Assembly: GCA_946183145.1 (NCBI GenBank)
Contig: CAMGZM010000002.1
Span: forward strand, 1 to 64,000
DNA length: 64,000 nucleotides
Origin: an uncultured Fretibacterium sp.
GTDB lineage: Bacteria; Synergistota; Synergistia; Synergistales; Aminobacteriaceae
Direction: 5' to 3'
Position numbers and translations under genes: made by a program. The notes below the pieces were generated by a model, which saw only the letters and a program-made list of their open reading frames with translations, did not search any database and was not told the DNA's origin. Positions 1 through 7,612 of the stretch are shown piece after piece. The stretch's first letter is position 1. Each line of letters begins with the position of its first letter.

Positions 1-63
1 CAAGCGGTCAAGCGGTCAAGCGGTCAAGCGGTCAAGCGGTCAAGCGGTCAAGCGGTCAAGCGG
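1..63. repeat. Tandem octamer repeat (CAAGCGGT), about 7.9 copies
   Basis: Seven perfect copies of the 8-base unit CAAGCGGT run from the first base to 56, followed by a partial copy ending at 63 where the next base is G instead of T. The array continues beyond the left edge, so the true copy number is unknown. All three forward frames through the array are open and encode the same circular eight-residue peptide. Because 8 is not a multiple of three, gain or loss of one unit would shift the frame of any gene reading through it, as in simple-sequence contingency loci. Confidence 0.9.
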
Positions 64-893
64 GGTATATTGACTCTGAGTTGCCAGAAAATATAAATTC
101 CTTCCGTGAGTTTTGCTCTTTATGCGAGAAAATAATCGATAAATTTCCTTCCCTTGAAAATCAGCGCGTATATTTCTACATGCACTCATTGAGGCTCTAT
201 AACTCATTCAGATTCGTGAAAAAAATCACAGATTCCAGAAAAAATTTAACGCTTCTTGCTCCCGGTGCGGGGCCTGCGTTTGTTGAGTTGTGCCTGTCGA
301 AATTCATGGGCTTCAAGTGTACTGTTGTTGACCTTCCGAATGTCGTCGAGAGAAATAAAGCATATTATGACTGGGCAGGATTTGAGAGCATCGGGGAAAA
401 CATAGAGTCATACATTCAGGGGAGCGGGAAAGTTTTTGACGTTGTAATGAGCCTTGAGAATATCGAGCATATACCCGCCGCGCCGTCAAACTATATAGCA
501 AAGTTCGTGAATGCGATTACGGACGGAGGATATTTCGTGATCTCAACGCCTAACATGGGGTCAATCGCTCATCTTGCGAGGATTGCTATGATGCTTCCGA
601 CTCTGCCTGTTCCTGAGCTTACGTTTAACATGAAGAGCTACGTGCATTACCGCGAGTACATGCCCTGCGAAATCATAGAGGCTTACGGGAAAAACGGATT
701 GAGATACAAGGCACGGGCATACACGAATGAGAGTCCCGCGTTCAGGAAATATTCTGTTTCACGGCCTTCAATGCACCATGTGAAGAATCCTGTAATGAAA
801 TCTCTTTTGCGATGGAGCATACAGCCTTGTATGTCTTTGTTCGGGATAATTCCGCGCTTCAGGTACACAATGATTTTAGCAGCGCAAAAGTAA
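3..893 (+). CDS. Class I SAM-dependent methyltransferase, 5'-partial
   Basis: The protein has a Rossmann-type methyltransferase core: a glycine-rich SAM loop (LLAPGAGPAF), an acidic residue at the end of strand 2 (VVDLPNV), a motif with FDVVMSLENIEHI and then GGYFVISTPN. This layout is typical of enzymes methylating small molecules or surface glycans; the substrate cannot be read from sequence. The frame is open leftward through the octamer repeat to the window edge, with no stop and no good ribosome site. The TTG at 81 is the first possible internal start, but the gene may begin outside the window. It converges on the LysR gene with a 16-base gap. Confidence 0.7.
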   Translation, partial: SGQAVKRSSGQAVKRSSGQAGYIDSELPENINSFREFCSLCEKIIDKFPSLENQRVYFYMHSLRLYNSFRFVKKITDSRKNLTLLAPGAGPAFVELCLSKFMGFKCTVVDLPNVVERNKAYYDWAGFESIGENIESYIQGSGKVFDVVMSLENIEHIPAAPSNYIAKFVNAITDGGYFVISTPNMGSIAHLARIAMMLPTLPVPELTFNMKSYVHYREYMPCEIIEAYGKNGLRYKARAYTNESPAFRKYSVSRPSMHHVKNPVMKSLLRWSIQPCMSLFGIIPRFRYTMILAAQK

Positions 894-909
894 TTCTTTC
901 GTCCGGGGT

Positions 910-1797
910 TTATGCCTGAAATCCCGGGTTGTTCCTGTAAATTTCCTGCAACAACTCTACAAAGTCTTTCACGCTTTCACGCTTATCACCCGAATGTGTG
1001 CATAATACGCAGCAAATTTTCTCCGGGCAGTCAAAAAGAGTCCATGCAAATTCGCCGTTATGATCGTTCAGGAATCCCGGAGCAAGGCAAATCCCCCTGT
1101 GAGCTTTTATGTTCGTGAGTGTTGTCTCTCTGTCGCTGCTGTTGAAGTAATCCACGTGAATCGACTCTATGATTCTCTGCTGTACTGCTTTAAGCTCAGG
1201 AGGAGAACCGCCCCCGACCATTAACACGCGTCCGCGCAAATCCTCAGCGTGAACAATATTTTCCCCGGCTAATTCGTCATCCTTCAGCGTAATCAAGTAT
1301 ATTCTGCTGTCGAAAAGAAAATGAAGCCTTATCCCCGGAATGTGCTTAACGTCATTGCGTCTTGCGAACAAAATATCCTCCTCGCCTTTCAGGAATGACG
1401 CTGAGTCGTAAAGTGTCAGGAAATGCGGAGTAACAGAGACTCCCTTATGCGATTTGCTGAATGTCTCTATAGCTTCAGGAAGGAAATATATTGCTGACCT
1501 CATAGGAAGTCCGATTGTGATATTCGCCCTGTAATGTGTGCCGTAATTCTGCCCCTGCTCGACTGCGCGTTTAAGTTCGTCGCGAATGTTCCTGAGAGTC
1601 ACGCAGAACTGTTCACCCGCCGGAGTCAGCACCGCTCCTTTTGGCGAGCGTTCAAAGAGTGAGAATCGTATTTCCTCTTCAACCTGCTTAATCTGGTACG
1701 TTAGAGCCGGCTGTGAAATGAAAAGTTTTTCGGCGGCCCTGTTGAAATTTTTTGTCTTTGCAAGCTCAAGAATGTAATCAATCTGCTTAGTGTCCAT
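910..1797 (-). CDS. LysR-family transcriptional regulator
   Basis: About 295 residues, normal for LysR proteins. The N-terminus (from MDTKQIDYI) is a winged helix-turn-helix with the family pattern FNRAAEKLFISQPALTYQI, followed by the linker helix and a two-lobed effector domain. I chose the ATG at 1797 because it gives the canonical LysR N-terminus; a start at 1872 would add 25 residues without family resemblance. It is divergent from the hydrolase/oxidoreductase run beginning at 1899, so it is the likely regulator of those genes. The inducer is unknown. Confidence 0.9.
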   Translation of the reverse strand: MDTKQIDYILELAKTKNFNRAAEKLFISQPALTYQIKQVEEEIRFSLFERSPKGAVLTPAGEQFCVTLRNIRDELKRAVEQGQNYGTHYRANITIGLPMRSAIYFLPEAIETFSKSHKGVSVTPHFLTLYDSASFLKGEEDILFARRNDVKHIPGIRLHFLFDSRIYLITLKDDELAGENIVHAEDLRGRVLMVGGGSPPELKAVQQRIIESIHVDYFNSSDRETTLTNIKAHRGICLAPGFLNDHNGEFAWTLFDCPEKICCVLCTHSGDKRESVKDFVELLQEIYRNNPGFQA

Positions 1798-1898
1798 AAA
1801 AATTTTCCGGCAATGATAAAAATTTGTGATTTGAATATTATATCGCCTCTGATTTAGGATTAGCCCGTCCAAAAATTTTAGTGCAGGAGGTTTAGAGA
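1798..1898. promoter_or_regulatory. Divergent promoter/operator region between LysR gene and hydrolase operon
   Basis: This 101-base AT-rich stretch separates divergent genes, the usual place for a LysR operator (T-N11-A type). It contains an AT-rich short dyad, ATATTATAT, around 1838-1846. A strong ribosome site, AGGAGG at 1885-1890, lies eight bases before the GTG at 1899. I see no convincing -35/-10 pair, so promoter positions are not assigned. Confidence 0.4.
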
Positions 1899-1908
1899 GT
1901 GAGAAAAA

Positions 1909-2955
1909 TTGTTCTTTGTCTCGCGCTTTTGTTATATTGCGGTGAATGCCTCAGAGCCGATTATGCTTCAGAAGCAGGGCAGCTTCACAGCAGGAGGAAA
2001 GACTCTCAAAAACAGCGGTGAATTTGTTTTCTCTGACTTATGGAATCAATCGGGGCAGACTGCTTACGGTGATAATGCTTTTGTCCGCTATCAGATTCCC
2101 GTGAACGCAAAGAAGTTTCCGCTTGTGTTTCTTCACGGGGGCGGCCAGTCAATGAAAACGTGGGAGACGACTCCCGATGGCCGTGAAGGATTCGCGAATA
2201 TATTTTTACGGCGGGGCTTCAGCGTTTATCTTGTCGATCAGCCGAGAAGGGGAGATGCAGGTTTCACGCTTTCTTCAGGGGACGCAATCACACCGATGTA
2301 TTACGACCGCACAATGTTCACGCTGTTCAGGCTCGGACGATGGCCGGATTTTTACCCTGATACGCAGTTCCCGAAAGCCCCGGAGAGCCTCGAAAATTTT
2401 TACCGTCAGGGTACTCCCAACACAGGCCCGCTTGATTTCGGCGTAATCTCTGATGCAATGTCCGCTGTGTTGTCGAAAACTGGCCCGGCGATTCTCGTTA
2501 CGCATTCGCAGGGAGGCGGCGCAGGTTGGTACACTGCTCTGAAGTCTGAGAACATCCGCGCAATCGTGGCATACGAACCCGGAGGAAGTCCGCGACTCTT
2601 TCCTGAAGGCGAGGTGCCTGACGCAATACCGACATCATTCGGATTAATCGAGGGTACAGCGATTCCCCTTGAGGATTTCAGGAAGTTCACGCGATTCCCA
2701 ATCGTCATATTTTACGGAGATCATATAGCCGACAAACCGACAGACAATTACGGCGCGGATCAATGGCGCGGAGAATTGGCAATGGGGCGTGAGTTTGCGC
2801 GACTCGTCAACAAATACGGCGGGGACTGCAAAGTGATTCACCTTCCCGAAATCGGCATAAAGGGAAATACTCACTTCATGTTTGCAGACCTGAATAATGT
2901 TGAAATTGCTGACCTTCTGTCAAAATGGCTCAAAGAGAAAGGACTTGACGAATAA
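1909..2955 (+). CDS. Alpha/beta-fold hydrolase with frameshifted signal peptide
   Basis: The body is an alpha/beta hydrolase: HGGG oxyanion region near residue 76-79, nucleophile elbow THSQGG with Ser about 200, and a C-terminal catalytic His candidate in KGNTHFMF (about 322). The open frame begins at TTG 1909, which lacks its own ribosome site. The AGGAGG site at 1885-1890 instead serves the GTG at 1899, which encodes a good signal peptide start (MRKIVLCLALLLY) in another frame that stops after about 40 codons. A one-base shift around 1903-1938 would join this leader to the mature part (VNASEPIML). The gene is thus frameshifted or the sequence has an indel error. The stop overlaps the next ATG (TAATG). 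Confidence 0.75.
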   Translation: MFFVSRFCYIAVNASEPIMLQKQGSFTAGGKTLKNSGEFVFSDLWNQSGQTAYGDNAFVRYQIPVNAKKFPLVFLHGGGQSMKTWETTPDGREGFANIFLRRGFSVYLVDQPRRGDAGFTLSSGDAITPMYYDRTMFTLFRLGRWPDFYPDTQFPKAPESLENFYRQGTPNTGPLDFGVISDAMSAVLSKTGPAILVTHSQGGGAGWYTALKSENIRAIVAYEPGGSPRLFPEGEVPDAIPTSFGLIEGTAIPLEDFRKFTRFPIVIFYGDHIADKPTDNYGADQWRGELAMGREFARLVNKYGGDCKVIHLPEIGIKGNTHFMFADLNNVEIADLLSKWLKEKGLDE

Positions 2956-4721
2956 TGAGAGAAATTATCACAGCGGTATTAATCATCATGGCATTCACGG
3001 CGGTGTCATTCGCGCAGGAAGTGAAGTATATTGACGCTCCGAAATTCGCGGGAGAAATATATCTTTACGGCCAGCCCTCAAAGGAAGATGTAGACTTCGA
3101 GCAATGGTACGAGATTCCCGGGCGCGGTCAGTTCGTGCGGAATGTGAAAGTCCCGACTCTGATCCCGTATCTCCCTTCCCCGGAAAACTCTAACGGTGCT
3201 GCAATCATCATCGCGCCGGGCGGAGCGTTTCTTCATCACACATTCGGGAGCGGAGGCTATGAGGCTGCGGAGTGGTTCAAGGCTCAGGGCTTCGCGACAT
3301 TCATACTCAAGTACAGACTCGAGATTACCCCGCGAGAGGAGTCAGAGTATCAAGCGTATGTTGCGAAAATGATGGAGGGTTACAGGGCTGGAGGCAGAAG
3401 CGGAAATTACGCCCCTGCGACTCCTGATTACGCATACGAGGACATTAACGCGGCTGTGAAATTGATCCGTGAACGCGCGAATGAGTTTCACATCATGCCG
3501 GACAAAATCGGAATCGTAGGATTTTCGGCGGGCGCATTAATGGCGGTCTACAATGCAGAGTGCGCGCCGTCAGAGTCAAAAGCTGACTTCATAGCGTCAA
3601 TTTACGGTCAGTTAGTCCTGCGTGAGATGAGCGGGAAACTTCCTCCGATGTTCGCGGCCATGTCATCAGATGATGAATTATCCGGGCAGAGCGGATTCGA
3701 GGTAATACAGGCGTGGCAGAAGCGCGGAATCGTTGAGCTACATTTGTACGGTCAGGGCGGGCATAATTTCGGCATGGGTCATAAGCCATTCACTAATTAC
3801 TTGTGGCCGACAGAATTTCTTGCGTGGCTCCGAATGCTGAAGATCATCAACGAGCCGACATCATCCGCAAAAATTCACCTCAACAACGGACTCGACATTC
3901 CGCAGTTCGGGATAGGCACATTCCGCTCAGACGTTCAGCAGGCACATGACGCAGTTGTTACGGCATTGCGGGCGGGCTATCGTCATATTGACACGGCGCA
4001 CGCATACCAGAACGAGCGCGGAGTCGGTGCGGGCGTGAAAGACTCAGGAATCCCGCGCGGTGAAATCTGGATAACGAGCAAATTATGGCCTACTGATTAC
4101 AATTCCGGCAACGTTGAAGAGTCCATCAACAAAATGTTACAGCGACTCAGAACGGATTATATTGACCTCGTATATTTGCATCAGCCTGTGGGCAATTACA
4201 TGGCCGGGTATCGCGGACTTGAAGCAGCTGTGAAGGCGGGAAAAGTCCGGGCTATAGGTCTGTCGAATTTTGACCTCAACGAGAAATTATTTGATGACGT
4301 TCTCGCAAAGGCCGAAATAAAGCCGACGATAGTTCAGATTGAATTGCACCCTTACGCGCAGAGAAAAGCATTCCGCAAAAAGTGCGCCGAACATAACATA
4401 GCGGTTGAAGGCTGGTATCCTCTCGGAGGGACTCACGGCGGAAATAACGTACTCTTTGCTGACCCTGTAATTAATGAGATTGCCGGGCGTTACGGGAAGA
4501 CTCCTGCTGAAATAATTTTGCGCTGGCACGTTCAGGAAGGCTTCAGCACGATTCCCGGTTCACGAAACGAGAATCACATACGGCAGAATATCACGGTGCT
4601 TGATTTCGAGCTGTCAGAAGATGACATGAACAGGATACGCGCTCTTGACGGTGAAAAGAGATTTTACACGGGAACATTTGAGTCCTCACAGAGATTCTTA
4701 GACTGGACTCCAGAAGACTAA
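2955..4721 (+). CDS. Fusion of secreted esterase/lipase-like hydrolase and aldo/keto reductase
   Basis: This 588-residue protein has a signal peptide (residues 1-20, cleavage expected after VSFA), then a hydrolase of the BD-FAE/esterase-lipase type (about 25-295) with APGGAF oxyanion motif, GFSAG elbow (Ser191), Asp239/240 and His270. A complete aldo/keto reductase follows (about 303-588) with the tetrad Asp346, Tyr351, Lys376 and His409 and the late motif IPGSRNENHIRQN. The frame is continuous across the junction (LRMLKIINEPTSSAKIHL). Aldo/keto reductases need NAD(P)H, so one behind a signal peptide is unexpected. ATG at 2955 overlaps the preceding stop, indicating an operon. Confidence 0.85.
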   Translation: MREIITAVLIIMAFTAVSFAQEVKYIDAPKFAGEIYLYGQPSKEDVDFEQWYEIPGRGQFVRNVKVPTLIPYLPSPENSNGAAIIIAPGGAFLHHTFGSGGYEAAEWFKAQGFATFILKYRLEITPREESEYQAYVAKMMEGYRAGGRSGNYAPATPDYAYEDINAAVKLIRERANEFHIMPDKIGIVGFSAGALMAVYNAECAPSESKADFIASIYGQLVLREMSGKLPPMFAAMSSDDELSGQSGFEVIQAWQKRGIVELHLYGQGGHNFGMGHKPFTNYLWPTEFLAWLRMLKIINEPTSSAKIHLNNGLDIPQFGIGTFRSDVQQAHDAVVTALRAGYRHIDTAHAYQNERGVGAGVKDSGIPRGEIWITSKLWPTDYNSGNVEESINKMLQRLRTDYIDLVYLHQPVGNYMAGYRGLEAAVKAGKVRAIGLSNFDLNEKLFDDVLAKAEIKPTIVQIELHPYAQRKAFRKKCAEHNIAVEGWYPLGGTHGGNNVLFADPVINEIAGRYGKTPAEIILRWHVQEGFSTIPGSRNENHIRQNITVLDFELSEDDMNRIRALDGEKRFYTGTFESSQRFLDWTPED

Positions 4722-4727
4722 TATTTG

Positions 4728-4760
4728 TTCCCCCTTCATGTGAAAGCGTGAGGGGGAATT
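4728..4760. terminator. Hairpin element between the fusion gene and the aldo/keto reductase gene
   Basis: TTCCCCCTTCA pairs with TGAGGGGGAA (one bulged T), followed by a weak T-rich stretch on the plus strand. Its reverse complement shares the stem and the loop core CACGCTTTCA with the hairpin at 7279-7310, so both appear to be copies of one dispersed element in opposite orientation. It may attenuate transcription rather than stop it, since same-direction genes follow. Confidence 0.6.
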
Positions 4761-4859
4761 TATTTTGCCGATTGTTCATTAAAGACTTCAATTTGAGAAA
4801 TTAATCTTATCCCGTTATCATTAATTCCATTCCACAAAGCAAAGGAGAATGACGAATCA

Positions 4860-5855
4860 ATGAAGTATGTGAAACTCGGCAATTCAGGCGTTGATGTGTC
4901 GCGTATATGTTTGGGAATGATGAGCTTCGGCAAACCCGGAACAGAGAACGGCGTTTTTCCGTGGGCAATGGAATTTGAAGACGCAAAGCCAATCTTCCGC
5001 AAAGCAATCGAGTCGGGCATAAACTTTTTCGACACAGCAAATGTATACCAGCTCGGAAGCAGTGAGACAATCACCGGGAAATTGATTCGCGAGTTCGGAC
5101 TCAGCCGTGATGAGATTGTTGTTGCGACAAAAGTAAACTTTGAGATGAGAGCAGGAAAACCCAACGGCGGAGGATCTTCACGCAAAAACATCATGGCCGA
5201 AATAGATCACAGCCTCGAAAGACTCGGACTCGATTACGTAGACCTATACCAGATTCACAGGCTTGACGCATTCACGCCGATGGAGGAAATATTAGAGGCA
5301 CTTCACGATGTCGTAAAAAGCGGTAAGGCTCGTTACATCGGGGCTTGCACAATGGACGCGTGGCAGTTTGAGAGAATGCAGAATCTTGCGGAGCGTCATA
5401 ACTGGACGAAATTCATCACGATGCAGAATCAGTACAACCTGATTTACAGGGAAGAAGAACACGAAATGATGCCTTTGTGCCTTGACCGCAAAGTCGGCGT
5501 AAACCCTTGGAGTCCTCTTGCGGGCGGAAGGTGCGCTCATCCTTGGGGGACTGTAACAGCACGCACGAAAATTGATGCAGTTTCCCCGGCGGTTTGGACG
5601 GAGAAGACAGCAGCACAGGATAAAGCAGTAGTCGATAACCTCGAACGTGTAGCGCGTGAACATGGCCGGACTATGGCGCAGGAGTCTTTAGCGTGGATGT
5701 TGAGCAAGCCTTTCATTTGCTCGCCCGTCGTGGGTACTACAAGCGTAAAGCACGTTGAAGAAGCCGTTTCAGCGGTTGACATTGAGATTACGCCGGAAGA
5801 AATTGCAGCCCTCGAAGCTCCGTACACAGCTCACACTAAGCAGCACGCATTTTAG
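4860..5855 (+). CDS. Aldo/keto reductase
   Basis: A 331-residue NAD(P)H-dependent oxidoreductase of the TIM-barrel aldo/keto reductase superfamily. The catalytic tetrad is visible as Asp58 and Tyr63 (FFDTANVY), Lys91 (VATKVNF) and His133 (YQIHRLD). The pattern resembles the YajO/Gcy-like branch more than the branch represented in the preceding fusion protein. AAAGGAG about twelve bases before ATG 4860 supports the start. It lacks a signal peptide, so it is cytoplasmic. It shares a strand with flanking hydrolase, acetyltransferase and SDR genes, suggesting one pathway handling an esterified or acylated carbonyl compound; this is inference. Confidence 0.88.
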   Translation: MKYVKLGNSGVDVSRICLGMMSFGKPGTENGVFPWAMEFEDAKPIFRKAIESGINFFDTANVYQLGSSETITGKLIREFGLSRDEIVVATKVNFEMRAGKPNGGGSSRKNIMAEIDHSLERLGLDYVDLYQIHRLDAFTPMEEILEALHDVVKSGKARYIGACTMDAWQFERMQNLAERHNWTKFITMQNQYNLIYREEEHEMMPLCLDRKVGVNPWSPLAGGRCAHPWGTVTARTKIDAVSPAVWTEKTAAQDKAVVDNLERVAREHGRTMAQESLAWMLSKPFICSPVVGTTSVKHVEEAVSAVDIEITPEEIAALEAPYTAHTKQHAF

Positions 5856-5858
5856 GCC

Positions 5859-6432
5859 ATGAGTGTTTTTGACGACCTGCGGAACGGAATCCCTTACGAC
5901 ATTAGAGACCCGGAATATTTGCGCGAAGCTCACGGGGAAATGAGCCGGTGCCGTAATCTTTGCTGGCGAATCAACAGCACTAACCCTGACGAAAGAGACT
6001 CAATCCTCACACTTGAGAGGGAATTATTCTGCGGACTCCCTGAAGGCACATTCATCACACCGCCTTTTCAGGTTGATATAGGCTGCTTCTTTCATCTCGG
6101 CAAAAACGTTTTCGCGAATCACGGATTAACCGCAATGTCTATCGGAACAATCACGATTGAAGACGGCGTAATGTTAGGGCCTGAAATGCCTTGCGGCGCA
6201 CTACGTAGCAGGATTGTTCACGGTGAATCATGAGCCTCATAATATCCGCGTGATAATGACGAAAGAGATTCACATCAAGAAAAATGTGTGGATAGGCGCG
6301 AGGGTCAATATACTTCTGGGCGTTACGATCGGTGAAAATGCGATAATCGGAACAGGGTCAACAGTAACTCATGACATCCCGGATAACTGCGCTGCTGTTG
6401 GAGTCCTTGCGAGAATCATAAAGGAAGTGTGA
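5859..6432 (+). pseudogene. Sugar O-acetyltransferase of the LacA/Maa/NodL type, frameshifted
   Basis: The first part (5859-6233) has the maltose-acetyltransferase N-terminal region and the first hexapeptide turns, ending in HLGKNVFANHG and IEDGVMLGPE. It then runs into an unrelated tail and TGA at 6231. The second part, in another frame up to 6432, resumes exactly where the family does: TVNHEPHN, IKKNVWIGARVNILLGVTIG and the C-terminal VGVLARIIKEV. Compared with the family, about 22 extra bases lie between GPE and TVNHEP (6186-6219), which shifts the frame. The 574-base span is otherwise full length (about 190 codons). Either the gene is dead or the local sequence is wrong. ATG lies three bases after the preceding stop. 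Confidence 0.8.
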
Positions 6433-6435
6433 TTA

Positions 6436-7272
6436 ATGGCAAAAGATGTATGCGTGCTTTTGGGCACCGGGTCAATAGGACAGGCGATAATACGCAGAAT
6501 AGGCGCGGGAAAACATGTAGTGCTTGCTGATTTGAGGATTGAGAACGCAGAGAAGGCCGCAAAGATTCTTGATGACGCAGGATTTGAGACTAGCGCAATC
6601 TCCGTAAATCTCGGCTCGCGTGATGACATTCTGAGACTCATTGAGCATTCGCATAAATTCGGAGCTGTGAAATATCTCGTGAACGCCGCGGGAGTCTCAC
6701 CGTCTCAAGCGTCAGTGAAAGATATTTTGCGTGTTGACCTTTACGGCACTGCGGTATTGCTTGAGGAGTTTGGGAAAATTATTGCTGACGGGGGATCGGG
6801 AGTCGTAATTTCCTCGCAGTCAGGACACAGATTAGGCGCATTGACTGAGGAGCAGAATACGCAGCTCGCGACATCACCAACTGAAGAATTACTGACGCTC
6901 CCATTCATCACGGCGATAACAGACACGCTCAAAGCATACCAGTACTCCAAACGCTGCAATGTATTAAGGGTAATGTATGAGGCTGCACGCTGGGGCAAAC
7001 GCGGCGCAACAATAAACTCAATCAGCCCGGGAATAATCATCACTCCTCTTGCGAATGACGAGCTTCACGGGCCGAGGGGTGAAGGCTACCGCAAAATGTT
7101 GAGTCTTTGTCCTGCGAAAAGAGCGGGGACTCCTGATGAAGTCGGCGACATGGCCGCGTTCCTGATGGGTGATAAAGGGCGGTGGATTTCGGGAAGTGAT
7201 TTCCTGATTGACGGAGGCACTACAGCTTCTTACTGGTACGGTGATCTTCAGTATCTCAAAGCCTCGCACTAA
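6436..7272 (+). CDS. Short-chain dehydrogenase/reductase (SDR)
   Basis: A 278-residue classical SDR. It has the nucleotide loop LLGTGSIGQ near residue 8-16, the NAAG structural motif at 83-86, catalytic Ser around 127-129 (VVISSQSG) and the YxxxK pair Tyr168/Lys172. The C-terminus carries the usual SPGIIITP and FLIDGG segments. It is the last gene of the run starting at 1899, placed three bases after the broken acetyltransferase, and is followed by a strong terminator. Substrate unknown; the neighbouring aldo/keto reductases suggest carbonyl/alcohol interconversion. Confidence 0.9.
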   Translation: MAKDVCVLLGTGSIGQAIIRRIGAGKHVVLADLRIENAEKAAKILDDAGFETSAISVNLGSRDDILRLIEHSHKFGAVKYLVNAAGVSPSQASVKDILRVDLYGTAVLLEEFGKIIADGGSGVVISSQSGHRLGALTEEQNTQLATSPTEELLTLPFITAITDTLKAYQYSKRCNVLRVMYEAARWGKRGATINSISPGIIITPLANDELHGPRGEGYRKMLSLCPAKRAGTPDEVGDMAAFLMGDKGRWISGSDFLIDGGTTASYWYGDLQYLKASH

Positions 7273-7278
7273 AAATTT

Positions 7279-7310
7279 TCCCCCTTCACGCTTTCATGAG
7301 GGGGGATTTT
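7279..7310. terminator. Rho-independent terminator, probably bidirectional
   Basis: TCCCCCTTCA pairs over ten bases (one G-U) with TGAGGGGGGA around an eight-base loop. A T-rich tail follows on the plus strand (ATTTTCTTT) and a run of T on the minus strand. It lies between the convergent SDR and ftsB-like genes and can serve both. Confidence 0.85.
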
Positions 7311-7317
7311 CTTTGCG

Positions 7318-7611
7318 TTAATATTCTATTTCTTGGTCGGGACTCTTCAGCAGTATGACTCTCTCGCCTTTTCCGACTAGGTTATACTGTTCACGCGCAA
7401 GATGTTCGACTCCTTCCTGCGTCTTGTAGAACTCTACTTTCTCCTTATAGTCCCGTACTAACTCGCGCTTTTCCTTCAATACGGCCTCGCTTTTCTCTAT
7501 CTGGACGCGAATCTCCGCTATCCTGTCAAGCTCAAAACGGTAATAGCTCCATGTTATAGCAAGCCCGACAAGAATCAGCGCAAAGAATATCAACTGCTTT
7601 AATGACGGCAT
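7318..7611 (-). CDS. ftsB: FtsB/DivIC-family septum formation initiator
   Basis: A 97-residue protein with one N-terminal membrane segment (about residues 8-24), then a coiled coil rich in E, K and R (about 30-70) and the short conserved C-terminal element with AREQYNLVGKGERVILL. This is the layout of FtsB/DivIC, a bitopic divisome protein acting with FtsL and FtsQ/DivIB. It starts two bases after the argS stop, so it is co-transcribed with argS and the genes upstream of it. FtsB and DivIC cannot be told apart from sequence alone. Confidence 0.8.
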   Translation of the reverse strand: MPSLKQLIFFALILVGLAITWSYYRFELDRIAEIRVQIEKSEAVLKEKRELVRDYKEKVEFYKTQEGVEHLAREQYNLVGKGERVILLKSPDQEIEY

Positions 7612-7612
7612 A

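Noticed and set aside
1-63. CRISPR-like direct repeats at the left edge
   Set aside because: Units are 8 bases, directly adjacent and without spacers, so this is a simple tandem repeat and not a CRISPR array.
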